This document shows, one piece after another, positions 36,267 through 47,458 of a stretch of 56,282 bases of DNA (position 1 is its first letter; each line of letters starts with the position of its first letter). The stretch covers positions 1 to 56,282 of the forward strand of contig AJWJ01000103.1 of assembly GCA_000277445.1 (NCBI GenBank), in the 5' to 3' direction. The stretch comes from Polysphondylium violaceum (taxonomy: Eukaryota > Evosea > Eumycetozoa > Dictyosteliales > Dictyosteliaceae). The position numbers were made by a program, and so were the translations under genes. The notes beneath the pieces are model-generated. The model was not told the origin of the DNA. It was given only the letters and a program-made list of their open reading frames with translations, and did no database searches.

Positions 36267-39192
36267 ATGGATTGGGTACCAAATCAAGAAGGTTTAACAC
36301 AATTGGTTTACATTTTAAGCCAAAGTAATCAAGGTTCTGGTGAAGTACAGGATAAGATTAGACAAGTAATTATCTTTCATTCACACTCATTAGATACTTT
36401 TGTTTATTGTTTATTTATCTGTTTTTTTCATATAATATTTTTATGAAATTATATGTACACAAAAATATAGATAGAGATACATATACAAACAAATAGTATA
36501 TACACTACTATAGGATAGTAAGACTAATTCATACTTTTATTGATCACTCTATTAGGATTTAGAAAAATTCAACTCAATTCCAGATTATAATAATTATTTA
36601 GTAGTTATATTTAATAATAGAGAATTACCAGCAGACATCAGATCAGTAGCAGGTTTGTTATTGAAAACCAATATAAAGACATACTATGAAAAGATGCCCA
36701 GAGAAGTACAAGCATACATTAAAAGAGAGATTTTACCCAATCTTTCAGACAGCAGTCAATCAGTGCGTCGTACAATTGCCAATATTATCACTACTTTGAT
36801 TGTAAAGAGTTCATTCAAGGAATGGCCCGATCTCCTCAACATTCTCTTGCAAGCATTGGATAGTCCAAACGAGAATTTAGTAGACGGTGCCTTATTGGCA
36901 TTGCAATTGATTTGCGAAGATTCAACAGAGAGCATCGATTACGAAGCTAGACCTGCATTAAACAGCTTGATTCCCAAGCTTATTTTGTTTTTTAAATCCA
37001 ATAATCCATCGTTTAGAAGAAGAGCTCTCGTCACCATATCATTCTTTATCACTAGCAAACCTGGTGCCCTCTTGGTCAACATGGACGCCTTTCTTAGGGG
37101 CGTGTTTTCGTTGAGCGATGATCCCAGTGCAGAGGTTAGAAAACATGTGTGCAAGACATTGGTCACCTTGGTGGAGACTAGAATTGAATTCTTGTTACCC
37201 TTTATCAAGGACGTTGTTAAATATATGCTTCATGCATCCAAAGATACAAATGAAGAGGTTGCCATTGAATCCACTGAATTTTGGGCCGCTCTTTCACAAT
37301 CAGAACACCATTGCAGAGAGGTATTGTTGGAGTTTTTGCCAACTTTGATACCTGTATTATTAAACGGTATGGTGTACACAGAGGCCGAGTATTCGGTACT
37401 TGATCACGGTGATGATTCAATGACACCCGATAGACCAGAGGACATAAAACCCTTTTTTTCAAGTGGCAAAGTTCATGGTACAGGTCAACAATTGGAAGGT
37501 GGATTTGTACAACAAGAACAACAACAACAACAACAAAATAATATACAACAACAACAACAACAAGAGGATGATGAAGAAGATGATGATGATGACGATGATT
37601 TAGATTGGGTAGATGATGTTTGGACAATTAGAAAGGGTTCTGCATTTGCTTTGGATGTGCTTTCAAGTATATTTGATTGCAACACATATCTTACCATTAC
37701 ATTACCATTGATTGAACAAAGAATGGCAGAAAATAACCCATGGCCCATCAGAGAGAGTGCCATTTTAGCACTTGGTGCCATTGCCGATGGCTGTAAGGAG
37801 GGATTGATTCCACATTTATCAAAAGTTGTACCATATCTTACCAACACACTCAACGACCCCAAGCCATTGGTGCGTAGTATCACTTGTTGGACATTAAGTA
37901 GATATGGTCGTTGGATTGCCAACGAAGGCAAAGATTTATGTTTACACAGTGTCATTATAAATCTCCTCAACAGAATATTGGACAACAACAAGACTGTCCA
38001 AGAGGCCGCATGCAGTGCCTTTGCATCGATCGAAGATGAAGCCGATCGTTTACTCGTGCCCTATTTATCCCATATATTACCAACTTTTGTCAGTGCATTT
38101 TCCAGATACCAAGCCAAGAATCTTTTGATTCTCTATGACGCCATCTCGACATTGGCCAAAGTCGTTGGTCCAGAGTTGAATAAACCCGAATACATAAATA
38201 TACTCATCCCCCCTCTCTTGGAGAAATTCAATACATTGGACGACTCTTCCAGAGCTCTCTTGCCATTGTTGGGTTGTTTGAATCAAGTGTGCTCTGCCAT
38301 TGGTGTTGGTCTTCAAAATCTTATCGTTATTTTCTATAATAGAGCCATGAAATTGTTAGAGTCCTCTCTACAAGACCAATACAGATATATGCAAGATCCA
38401 AAATCCTATGATAAGCCAGAATATGAATTTATTGTCTCTGCATTGGACCTCCTTCAGGGCTTAACCGAAGGTGTGGGCACAAGCATTGAAAGTCTTGTGA
38501 GCAACAGTAAACTTCCATTGCTCTTGTTGGAGTGCATGAAAATACAAGCATTCGATGTACTCCAAAGTGCTTTTGCTTTACTTGGCGACATGAGTAAGGT
38601 GTGTATCATTCATTTCAAACAATACATTCACGAGTACTTGAAAATTTTAAATAATAATCTTGTACCTGAATTTTTATCTGTTTGTAATAACGCCATTTGG
38701 GCCGTCGGTGAAATCGCCATCAGAATGAGTGACGAGGTGAAACCATTTGTTCCAAACATTGTGGAAAAGTTGACCACCATCATAAACAAAATTAATCTCA
38801 ATCCAAACCTCTTGGAAAACTCGGCCGTCACTCTTGGTCGTTTGGGTCAAGTTGATGCTCCAACCATTGCCCCTTTGATTGGTAATTTTATTCAATCTTG
38901 GTGCATGATCATTCGTAGAAAAGTCGATGATGCCGAAAAAGATTCTGCTTTTCGTGGTATGTGGATGCTTATCAGTAGCAATCCAAATGGTTCTCTCAAA
39001 GATTTGGTTTACATTTGTGATGCCGTAGCTTCTTGGGGTGATGATATGCAACCTGATCTTCATGAAGCTTATTCAAATTTACTTTTAATGTATAAAAAAG
39101 CTCTTGGTGATGTTTGGCCCCAATATTATTCTCAATTCCCTCAACAACTTAGAACAATTTTAAATCAAAAGTTTAAATTAGATAATAATTAA
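36267..39192 (+). CDS. tnpo: Transportin (karyopherin beta-2)
   Basis: Exons 36267-36365 and 36556-39192 give 911 residues, the family's size (human TNPO1 about 890-898). HEAT repeats run the whole length. Conserved strings include IPDYNNYL near the N-terminus, GALLALQLICEDS, LVRSITCWTLSRYGRW, VQEAACSAFASIEDEA, KNLLILYDAISTLA, EFLSVCNNAIWAVGEI and EKDSAFRGMWMLIS. The HEAT8-like acidic loop is present and carries a Gln-rich insert followed by an Asp/Glu run (about residues 315-352), where human TNPO1 has its acidic loop. Transportin imports PY-NLS cargoes such as hnRNP proteins and releases them on RanGTP. The 190-nt intron lies after codon 33. Confidence 0.95.
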
Positions 39193-39960
39193 TCATAATA
39201 ATTAATAATAATAATAATATGTTTATATATTTATCTATATAAATTTCATAATAATATTAACAATAATAATAACCAACCAACAATAATAATAATAATAATA
39301 ATAATAATCCACGACTATTTAAATAATTTATTTTACTTGTATCTTTTATTTATTTACTTATTTATTTATTTATTTATTTATAATTTGTTGATTTTTTTTT
39401 TTTTTTTTTTTTGTTATTTGAGACAAATATCTGAAGTAAATTCACTCTGTTAATTTTTATACTATTATAATAATAATGTGTGATATTATTAGGTTTTAAA
39501 TATCTAAACTCAAGGTTGGTTACAAGGTTAGAAGTACTCCAAATATTAATATTCCAATGTTTACTTCTTCATCTCCTCAAAAATTAATGGTTTATCATAC
39601 AAAATACTTTTATCTAAAAATAAAGTTCACACAAGATTAAATTAATTCATTAAATACTGGGATTTGGAAAAAGAAAAAACAAAATAACACTCGCTTGAAA
39701 TTTAAAAAAATAGTTCTGTCTTTTCGACCTTTTTTTGATGGTTTCAACTTTATAAAGAAAATATCTGCAAAGATCATAAGTGCCTCCCCGAAAGATATGA
39801 TTATTTTACCAGTATCAAAAAATTTAAAAAAATTTAAAAAAAATAATTTGAAAAAAAAAGCCCCAACAGTGATTTTTCGACGACCTCCTATTTTATAAAT
39901 ATCCGAAGGTTTTGATTTTTTTTTTTCATTTATTTTATATATCTATATTGGAATTAAGAA
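39193..39960. other. Intergenic region, transportin / NlpC-P60 gene
   Basis: 768 bp. It starts with short TAA and TTTA repeats and a T20 run (39391-39410) that probably belong to the transportin 3' region. No family-like reading frame was found; the frame at 39695-39898 has Lys/Phe-rich AT-driven composition. Confidence 0.5.
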
Positions 39961-41855
39961 ATGAAGAGATTATCTCTTTTATGTTTAATTCTCTTTGCTT
40001 TAGCTTCAGCTTCAGCTTTTGATTTTGTTGATATTACTAATAGATTTAATATCTCTAGTGTCAACTTCCAAACATGTGCTAAAGCAGCTCAAATTGCATC
40101 AAAGTATGCTAGTTGTGGATGTCCGTAAGTATTTAGAAAATATCACGTTTTTTAGTAGTTTTTGCAAAACAATTATGGCCACAGATTTGTTTTTCGCATT
40201 TTTTATATGGACATATACGAAAATTCTATATAAGGCTAGATATTAATGATTTCGTTTGAATTAGATACGTTTTTGGTGGAACTAGTTGCGCTTGTGGAGG
40301 TAAATATCATACCCGACTATTGAGTCCCTTTCTTTTTTTTTTTTAAAACCCTTACATATACTGATTGGAAAGATGATAAATAATTGATCAATTTAGGTTC
40401 AGGAGGTTTAGATTGCTCAGGTCTCGTTTATCGTTCATACAATGACGCTGGTTGGTCTGGAATTCTTCGTACTGCCGCTCAACAATACACTCAAGGTGGC
40501 ACATGTGGAAATGGCCCAACTACTACAACTACATCCTCAAGCACTGGTCACTCAACCACTTCAGATGGTGGTCACTCAAGTACTTCAGATGGTGGTCATT
40601 CAAGTGGTGGTCATTCAAGTGGCGGTCACTCTAGTGGTGGTCATTCAACAACTTCATCCACAGGTGGTTCATCATCATCCTCACCAATTAGCTCTGGAAC
40701 CACCACAAGTGCAACTTCATCCTCACCACTCAGTACTGGTACAACAAGTGGATCTTCATCAACCCCAATTAGCACTGGTACAACTTCTGGAAACACTGCT
40801 GGTACAGGAACAACAAGCGGATCATCATCAACCCCAATTAGCACTGGTACTACCTCTGGAAACACTGCTGGTACAGGAACAACAAGTGGATCTTCATCCT
40901 CACCAATCAGCACTGGTACTTCTTCTGGAAACACTGCTGGTACAGGAACAACAAGCGGATCTTCATCAAGCCCAATTAGCACTGCTGGTTCAGGAACAAC
41001 TTCAGGTAAGTGATTTAGTTTTATGTAACTTTCTTCAATAGCAAATACTGATGATATTTAAAATTTAGGTTCAACAACTTCAGGTAGTGGATCAAGCTCT
41101 TCGCCAATTAGCACAGGAAGTGCAACCACCTCTGGTTCAGGTACAACCTCTGGAAGTGCAACAAGCGCTTCACCAGTAACAGGCAGTGGAACAACATCAG
41201 GTACTGGAACAAGCAGCACTAGCACTGGTGGAACAACTGGTGGATCAGGATCAAGTAGTGCAGGAACAACTTCAGGCTCAGGCTCAGGATCAGGTAACTC
41301 TGCTTCATCAAACAGTGCAGGAACAACTTCAGGATCTGGATCAGGATCAGCATCAAGTGGATCAGGATCAAGTAGTGCAGGATCAAGCTCAACCAGTGGA
41401 TCAGGCTCTGGCAGTGGATCAGGTTCTGGCAGTGGATCAGGTATATAACAAATTCCCTTGTCTAACAATCTGTTCTTTAAATTCTAATTTTTTTTTCCAC
41501 TAATTTTAGGTTATACTACTACTACTTCTGGTGGCGAACAACAAAACAATCTTCAAGGTACTTGTTCTCCATCAAATACAGCCGGTTGTACTGTAAGTTT
41601 ATCAGGATGATGATCATGTCCTATTACTATAGCTAGGATATTGAAAGAAATTCTAACTTTTTTTTTTTTGACTTTTAGGTTGGTGATCTTTTCTTTTATT
41701 GCTTCCCAGAAACTGAAAAGACCTCATGCCCAGATCACGTAGTAATGTACATTGGTAATAACAAAGTTGCTGAGTGCCCACACACAGGTCTTGACTGTAG
41801 AGTCATTACTCCATATTCCCAAGATTATTATGGTTGTAGATCTATTTGTGGATAA
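39961..41855 (+). CDS. Secreted NlpC/P60-like hydrolase interrupted by a Ser/Thr/Gly repeat region
   Basis: Six exons, 39961-40124, 40265-40299, 40397-41005, 41069-41440, 41510-41592 and 41679-41855, join in phase to 479 residues. A signal peptide (MKRLSLLCLILFALASASA) leads to AKAAQIASKYASCGCPYVFGGTSC and GGLDCSGLVYRSYNDAGW, the N-terminal half of an NlpC/P60 Cys peptidase with nucleophile Cys73. After RTAAQQYTQGG comes about 320 residues of Ser/Thr/Gly repeats. The C-terminal half of the fold then resumes: GDLFFYCFPE, then CPDHVVMYIGNNKVAECPHTG, with His441 as the expected catalytic His. Such enzymes cut peptidoglycan stem peptides; a role in digesting bacteria is likely but inferred. Extra Cys suggest disulfides. 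The repeat region looks O-glycosylated, and there is no C-terminal anchor. Confidence 0.82.
40590..40640. repeat. 15-bp tandem repeat (Gly-His-Ser-Ser-Gly units)
   Basis: Three to four copies of a 15-bp unit, GGTCATTCAAGTGGT and variants, encode GHSSG units at the start of the insertion in the NlpC/P60-like gene. Confidence 0.75.
40771..40977. repeat. 69-bp coding minisatellite, 23-residue unit
   Basis: The string AGCACTGGTAC recurs at 40771, 40840 and 40909, exactly 69 bp apart, and a fourth unit starts at 40978. Three full units encode STGT(T/S)SGNTAGTGTTSGSSS plus PI. Degenerate copies lie on both sides. The period is a multiple of three, so changes in copy number would keep the reading frame. 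Confidence 0.9.
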
Positions 41856-42116
41856 ACTGGAATTATATCTCAATTTTAAATTAAATTCTTTTTTATTAAT
41901 TAAATTAAAAATCTAAACGCTCATTCATAAATAGTGAGAATAAGATCATTATTCGTTTAAAATTTAAATTCTTTCTCTTATTTCCTGTTCTTTCACTTCA
42001 ATTAAACTCGTCATCATTTTTTAAATTGCAAGCAAAAAAAACACAAAAAGGGGTGAAAATTGAAAAATGCAAAAAAACATCACTGAACAATTCATTTGTA
42101 ATATTACCCAATAACT

Positions 42117-44681
42117 ATGATTGTAAAGTTTTCGTCATCGGCACCCTTAAATGGTATGATACATAGTGTTTACATTCTATACGATGTGTTGTTGTGTTAT
42201 CAACACTATATTGACATGTTAAATAAATAAATAAATAAAATAGAATCAATATTACAGGCAACAGGATCAATATGGGGTTGTGTAATACAACCGTTGAGCA
42301 ATGGTAATAAAGAGTATCAAGAGTATGCGGTCAATGTAGATAGATGTAAAGGATGTTTTGCATATATAAACAGCTATGTAACATTTCAAAATGGGGGATG
42401 GATTTGTAATATCTGTCTGAAAAAGAATCCTATCAACTATCCCGACGAATACATCTTAAATGATCCTTCCCAGCAACAGCTGATTCAACAGAAATACAGA
42501 TATGCGGTGTATGATAGATCATCTTTACCAGAAATTAACTTGCAATCAATAGAACTATTGGTTTCAAATGATATTGAACAAGATGTTATAGATTCCACTA
42601 CCGCCACTATAGATGGTAAACAAGCACAACAACAAGAAGAAATACCAATTTCTATATTACCATTAACAAGTAATCCTATCTATATAGCATTGATTGATTG
42701 TTCGGGTAGTAAGGAGCAAACAGATGCAATCATTGGTGGCTTAGAAGCATTGGTACATGCATTGCCTGATAATACATTGTTTGGTATGATTGTATTCTCT
42801 CATCGTATAGGTGTATACAATTTACACTCGACTATACCTTCCATTAAATTTATTGAGTTTGATAGTTTTAATCATCACAAAGATCTCTGTCTGGATGACA
42901 TCATACCTTTATCAAAGTTTTTAGTACCTGTATGTTGATTGAAGAGTATTAACAATAGTCACTGGTACCAGTATAGATACTAATCCAATAGATATATTAC
43001 ATATAGAAATCACAATTTGAAAGTAAAATAATTAGTGCAATTCAAAGTATCTCTAGCTTTAGCAACAACAGTGGTAAAAAGATTAGAGTATGTGCAATGG
43101 GATCGAGTATAGAGTTACTATTGGATTATTTACAGGTTGACGAAAGAATACCATTGCATGTAAAGATTGGACTATTTATTACAGGTATTTCAAATGGTCA
43201 TGGTACGGGCTCTATAACAAAGTCGTTTGAAACATTAGAGAATCTGTATTCAGAGTACAGCAAAGCATCGTTTTTCAAAGCTTCGACCAACTTTTACAAA
43301 AAACAAGCAGAGAGGGCCATTCAGTTGGGCGCACACTTTGATTTGTTTTGTTTGGGTGATACTTATTTTGCATTGGACTCCATTAAATTCTTATCGACAG
43401 ATACAGGCGGCAATGTGTTTAGATACAAGGATTTATCAAAAACCTGCACATTGCCTCAAGATTTATATAAGCTTATCACCAGTGGATGGGGATTTCATGG
43501 TCTGTTGAGAATAAGAACAAACAAGAATTTCAGTGTCAACAATGCCTATGGTTCTCTCTTTAAAGATAAACAATATGATAATCTCTATCACATAGAGTCC
43601 TCTTCTCCCTTTACTTGTATAGCCTTTGATTTCAAATTCACTAGTCAAGAAGGATTGTTTGTATTATTAATATCTATTATTATCATTGTCTAGAGAATAC
43701 ATTTACTGACATATATACCTTATATACTTTAGCGAAGATGATTATCCACCAAATATTCAGATAGCATTTTCATACTCTTATTTAATACCAAACACAGAAG
43801 ATATTCTATCGAGCAGTCAATCTAGTTCACCTTTAATGACAAGTTCATCTAGCTCCATTAAACAAAACAATGTTAGAAGAATAGAGAAAAGATTGCATAT
43901 TTTCAATATGGTGTTGCCTGTCGTTCGTTCGCCTGCAGATTTGTTTAATAGTGTTGATTTGGAGACCACCATATCACTGTTGACCCACAAGGCCATTAGA
44001 GATAGTCTGGAAAGAGGTCTATTGATCACTCGTAATCTGTTGAAAGAGTGGCTACATAACATCATAATGCGATACAACGAAAATGTTGTTATTCTCTCGT
44101 CGATCACGTCTGACCTCGACATAACCTTTTCGCAAGTCTCGCATCTACGTCCTTTGCCCCGATACGTGTTTGCCCTGCTCAAAAGCCAATTGTTGGCCGA
44201 GTTGTCGACCGTCAACGAAGCCAACGCCCTTGCACACCGTACGGATGAGTGGGTGTTTGCGCAAACACAGCTATCGTCACTCGAGCCCCGTCTGCTCCAC
44301 CGGGCCATCTATCCCGTGTTGAACAGCTACGGCGCACCCAACAACCTGTCGTCCAAGTACTTGGCACTGTCGGTCAACACGATCCTCACATCCACGTCAC
44401 ACATCTACCTGCTCGACAGTCTCGACACAATGATTGTCTACTACTCTGATGCAGTGTCGCCCCAACACGTCTTTCCTGCACCCTCTGAAAGTCTGATTCG
44501 TCGTGCCATCTATATGGCCAAACAAGAGAGATTGACCACCCCCTCGGTCATCTATTGTAGAGGCAAACTCGACGAAACTCCTCAATTTAGAAACTATCTC
44601 ATCGAAGAAGATTCCATAAATGGTCCAAGCTATTACGAGTTTCTTCATGACATTTCAAATACTATAAAAACTTATCTCTAA
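42117..44681 (+). CDS. Divergent Sec23-like (Sec23/Sec24 family) protein
   Basis: Exons 42117-42153, 42265-42929, 43007-43656 and 43733-44681 give 766 residues, the size of Sec23. The zinc-finger domain is CKGC-x17-CNIC (about residues 38-62). A trunk (von Willebrand A-like) domain follows, with ALIDCSGSKEQTDAIIGGLEALVHALPDNTLFGMIVFSHRIGVYNL, which resembles Sec23 more than Sec24. KASTNFYKKQAERA, GAHFDLFCLGD and GWGFHGLLRIRTNKN fit the later trunk and beta-sandwich. The helical domain includes LLTHKAIRDSLERG. Canonical Sec23 N-terminal strings are missing, so this is a second, diverged member, perhaps with a special COPII role. Whether it keeps GTPase-activating activity is unclear. Its last exon has an unusually GC-rich section (about 44090-44480). 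Confidence 0.78.
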
Positions 44682-45123
44682 AGTAGTGGTAAATAAAATT
44701 CCTTTCTAAAAAGCCTTTTTTATCTCAATTGTCTTTTAAAGTATTTATGGAAAAATTAAGTGCTCTAAAACAAAGACCAGCTTCCAAGAAATATTTTGTT
44801 TATTTCAGTCACACAATTTTGTATAAAGAGCAAATTAATTTGAACCAGAGAATTTATAAAATCTAGTGTTATTAAAAGTAAATGGTATAAAAAAAAATTA
44901 TAATTCTTTTAATATGTTAAAAATCTATTATGATAATAGCGTTGTGACTGGTCATTTTCCAAGAAAATTTTTTTTCTTTTTTTTTTCTTTTTTTTTTTTG
45001 CATATAAATTGTTGCTTTTACCATATATTTTACAAAAAAAAACCGAGTAAAGTAAGTTTAGTAAATATATGATATCAATAACTGTATCATTCTAATTCTA
45101 AAATCACTGATACAGATAGAATA
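44682..45123. other. Intergenic region upstream of the 185-residue ORF
   Basis: 442 bp with T-rich tracts (44968-45000). No gene is seen. Confidence 0.5.
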
Positions 45124-45681
45124 ATGGATATACAATTAACTTTTTCAGATGTCACCAAGGCTGAGGCCACTATGATTAGCACTACGGAGCCTGGGCAAGT
45201 ATTTGAAGGCATTTTAACCTATGGTGGATACCCAAGTTTTAAATTTGACAAGACTCAAACCTATGATCAACAGATTCAAAGTTTTACTAGCAATGCTCAA
45301 GAAAGAATGGCACATTCTTTATTAGAAAATGAAATAGTACTCCCATCTAAAATTATTGCAGAGGGCATTAGTTTTGTTTATTGTGTAATTGATTATCCAC
45401 TCGAAGAAGAAGCATATATTAAAGTCTCTTTTCCTTCGCCTAAATCAATTACAAACTATGAATTACTTGCCATCCATGCCAAAGTGTATCAATATATCTA
45501 TGAAATTGAAAACACTACCTTTCCAGACCCCGGTACCGTTCCTGGTATGCTAAATCGTGCCAAATCACATGGTAAATATGGGATTTGGGGTCACTATTTA
45601 GAAGACTTAATCTACAATAGCTCAGGTGGCGTAAAGATCTATAATAACTTTATTTTTTGTGAATTTGATGTAGATAGCTAA
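45124..45681 (+). CDS. Unrecognised 185-residue protein
   Basis: Single-exon open frame from MDIQLTFSDV to CEFDVDS, with balanced composition and no low-complexity tracts, as expected for a real folded protein. There is no signal peptide or membrane segment. The only distinctive patch is FPDPGTVPGMLNRAKSHGKYGIWGHYLEDLIY (residues about 138-169). I do not recognise a family. It lies about 200 bp upstream of the intronless DUF4166 gene on the same strand, and it lacks introns too, unlike most larger genes here. Confidence 0.72.
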   Translation: MDIQLTFSDVTKAEATMISTTEPGQVFEGILTYGGYPSFKFDKTQTYDQQIQSFTSNAQERMAHSLLENEIVLPSKIIAEGISFVYCVIDYPLEEEAYIKVSFPSPKSITNYELLAIHAKVYQYIYEIENTTFPDPGTVPGMLNRAKSHGKYGIWGHYLEDLIYNSSGGVKIYNNFIFCEFDVDS

Positions 45682-45880
45682 AGTAAAAATAACAATAACA
45701 ATACAATTATATATATAATAAATAAATAGTTCATTGTTGTATAGAGTAGTTTCTTATACAACCAATGAACGTATCCGATATCAGCCAAGCAAACAGATAT
45801 TATTATTATTTTTCAATGGGAAAAAAAAAAAATCTTGTGAAGTCTTGTGACTCGACAGAGATCATAACAACAATCAAATC

Positions 45881-46474
45881 ATGAGCGTCTATAGAAATGT
45901 GTTTGCTATTGCAATGGGTAATAGATACAATGGACTACCTAAAGTGATACAAGAGTTTCACAATTCTCATCATCAGGTTTGGAATGGCCAGACTCTAGTC
46001 AATGGATCAAGTAATATATTGGTTTCAACAATGAGATTCATACTCGGTATGCCTCAACCTACTGGTCAAAACACTATTCCTATATCTCTAGTCGTAACAT
46101 TTAATGACAAAGGTGAACAAACATGGAAAAGAAAGTTTGCTGGCAAGAAATTCTATTCAACTCTAGGTAATTGTCAAGATAACAACAACAACAACAATGA
46201 CAAATCTTCACTCATTTATGAAAAATTTGGACTTTTAACACAATATTTTAGATTGATACATCATGTTGATCCCTATGAAAGACTTTCAATGGAGTTTGTC
46301 TATTGCTGTATATTGGGGATAAAGTTACCAAAGTTTTTAGAACCTACAATCGTATCAAATACATCCATTAATCCCAACACGGGTCTTTATCAATTTAATG
46401 TAAAAGTAGATCTTCCCATCGTAGGCAATCTAATATCGTATCAAGGTTATTTAAATAAACCTAAATACGATTGA
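45881..46474 (+). CDS. DUF4166 domain protein
   Basis: Single-exon gene, 197 residues, made almost wholly of one domain. YRNVFAIAMGNRYNGLPKVIQEFHNS, VNGSSNILVSTMRFILGMPQP, ISLVVTFNDKGEQTWKRKF, FYSTLG, then LIYEKFGLLTQYFRL and FNVKVDLPIVGNLISYQGYL match the layout of bacterial DUF4166 proteins. In bacteria this domain is often fused to a saccharopine dehydrogenase-like or other oxidoreductase domain. Function is unknown. A poly-Asn insert (NNNNNN) sits in a loop, showing adaptation to the host. Lack of introns and a mainly bacterial family suggest acquisition by transfer, to be tested by phylogeny. Confidence 0.8.
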   Translation: MSVYRNVFAIAMGNRYNGLPKVIQEFHNSHHQVWNGQTLVNGSSNILVSTMRFILGMPQPTGQNTIPISLVVTFNDKGEQTWKRKFAGKKFYSTLGNCQDNNNNNNDKSSLIYEKFGLLTQYFRLIHHVDPYERLSMEFVYCCILGIKLPKFLEPTIVSNTSINPNTGLYQFNVKVDLPIVGNLISYQGYLNKPKYD

Positions 46475-46591
46475 TTCAAATGTAATATTAAATAAATATA
46501 AATATTGTAAAAAAAAAAAAAAAAAAACTAAGATTTACAAAATCACATACAAACTTATTTGAGACTTACATATATACACACATAAAGAAAA

Positions 46592-47458
46592 ATGGTAAAG
46601 CAAAGTGTTTTTTTAAAGGCTGAATTAGAAGGTGTTAGCAATATTTATCCAGAACCACACAAGTATATATCGAAATCAATTAATGAAATGATGATAACAA
46701 TTTGAATGTTAACGTAGCTTTCTCTTAATGAATAGGATTTGGTTTGTAAAGTTAAAGTGTAGCAATTGCGGTGAAACTCCAGATAACTTTATTGGTATTG
46801 ATCCTGAAGTAAGTATATACAATAATAGATTGCAAGTACCTTTTTACATTCGTTCCCTTTTACTAATCAATTCATGATAGAATATTGAAACTGTTGGTAA
46901 AGCAAATGTAAATCTTTTAAGTAGGTACAACACAAAAACTTTGTATTTCACTTGATCTACTATATGTTTGTTTAAAACAAAATACTAAGTAATGTAATCA
47001 TAACAGTGAGTTGTAAAATGTGTAAAAGAGAAAACAGTGTTTTAATTGATCCATCAATTAAATATGCAGACAGAACTATTCAATCTGAAGAAGAATTTGA
47101 AGTTGTTAGATTTGATTGCAGAGGTGTTGAAATTGAAGAATTTGATCCAAGAGTAGGTTGTTTATAAATATCTAATAGTATAGAATTATCATTTACATAT
47201 ATATTAAATAATAATAATAATAATATTTACTATTGCAATAGGATGAATGGTTTGTAGTATCAGAATCTGGTAAAGTTTATGATTCAATTGATTTAGGGTA
47301 TGTTTTCTTTTATTACACTTTATGTAATACTTCTCATTTCTTACACTTATCTCTTTTTAAATCATATATATAGATCAGAATGGTCAGAATATGAAGAATC
47401 TACTAGTTCTTCACTTACAATTATGGAAATTCAATCTGAAATCAAAAAAACTAAATAA
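46592..47458 (+). CDS. czib: CXXC zinc-binding protein CZIB (C1orf123/DUF866 family)
   Basis: Six exons, 46592-46662, 46736-46808, 46881-46920, 47007-47152, 47242-47297 and 47374-47458, join in phase to 156 residues, the family's usual length. Two CxxC pairs bind zinc: CSNCGE and CKMCKREN. Other family strings are VKLKCSNCGE, FDCRGVEIEEFDP and WSEYEESTSSSL. CZIB is a conserved eukaryotic zinc-binding protein; human CZIB has been linked to zinc handling and to mTOR-related interactors, and its role here is unknown. The six exons, one of only 40 nt, are the most compact intron-rich arrangement in the window. Confidence 0.88.

Noticed and set aside
36939-39063. Minus-strand open frames inside the transportin gene
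   Set aside because: Shadow frames of a clear HEAT-repeat gene; their His and Cys runs come from the reverse of Gln and Asp codons.
39695-39898. 67-codon open frame upstream of the NlpC/P60-like gene
   Set aside because: Mostly Lys, Phe and Ile from A/T runs; no good start context or family pattern.
40641-41503. Open frames opposite or out of frame with the repeat part of the NlpC/P60-like gene
   Set aside because: They arise from the codon-sized repeat on the other strand or frame (Val/Pro/Glu or Gln/Leu-rich) and have no family features; the sense frame fits the exon phases.
42258-42264. Acceptor at ATTACAG (ending 42257) for the Sec23-like exon 2
   Set aside because: It puts the exon in a frame that stops soon; the next CAACAG (ending 42264) keeps the frame and gives NGSIWGCV.
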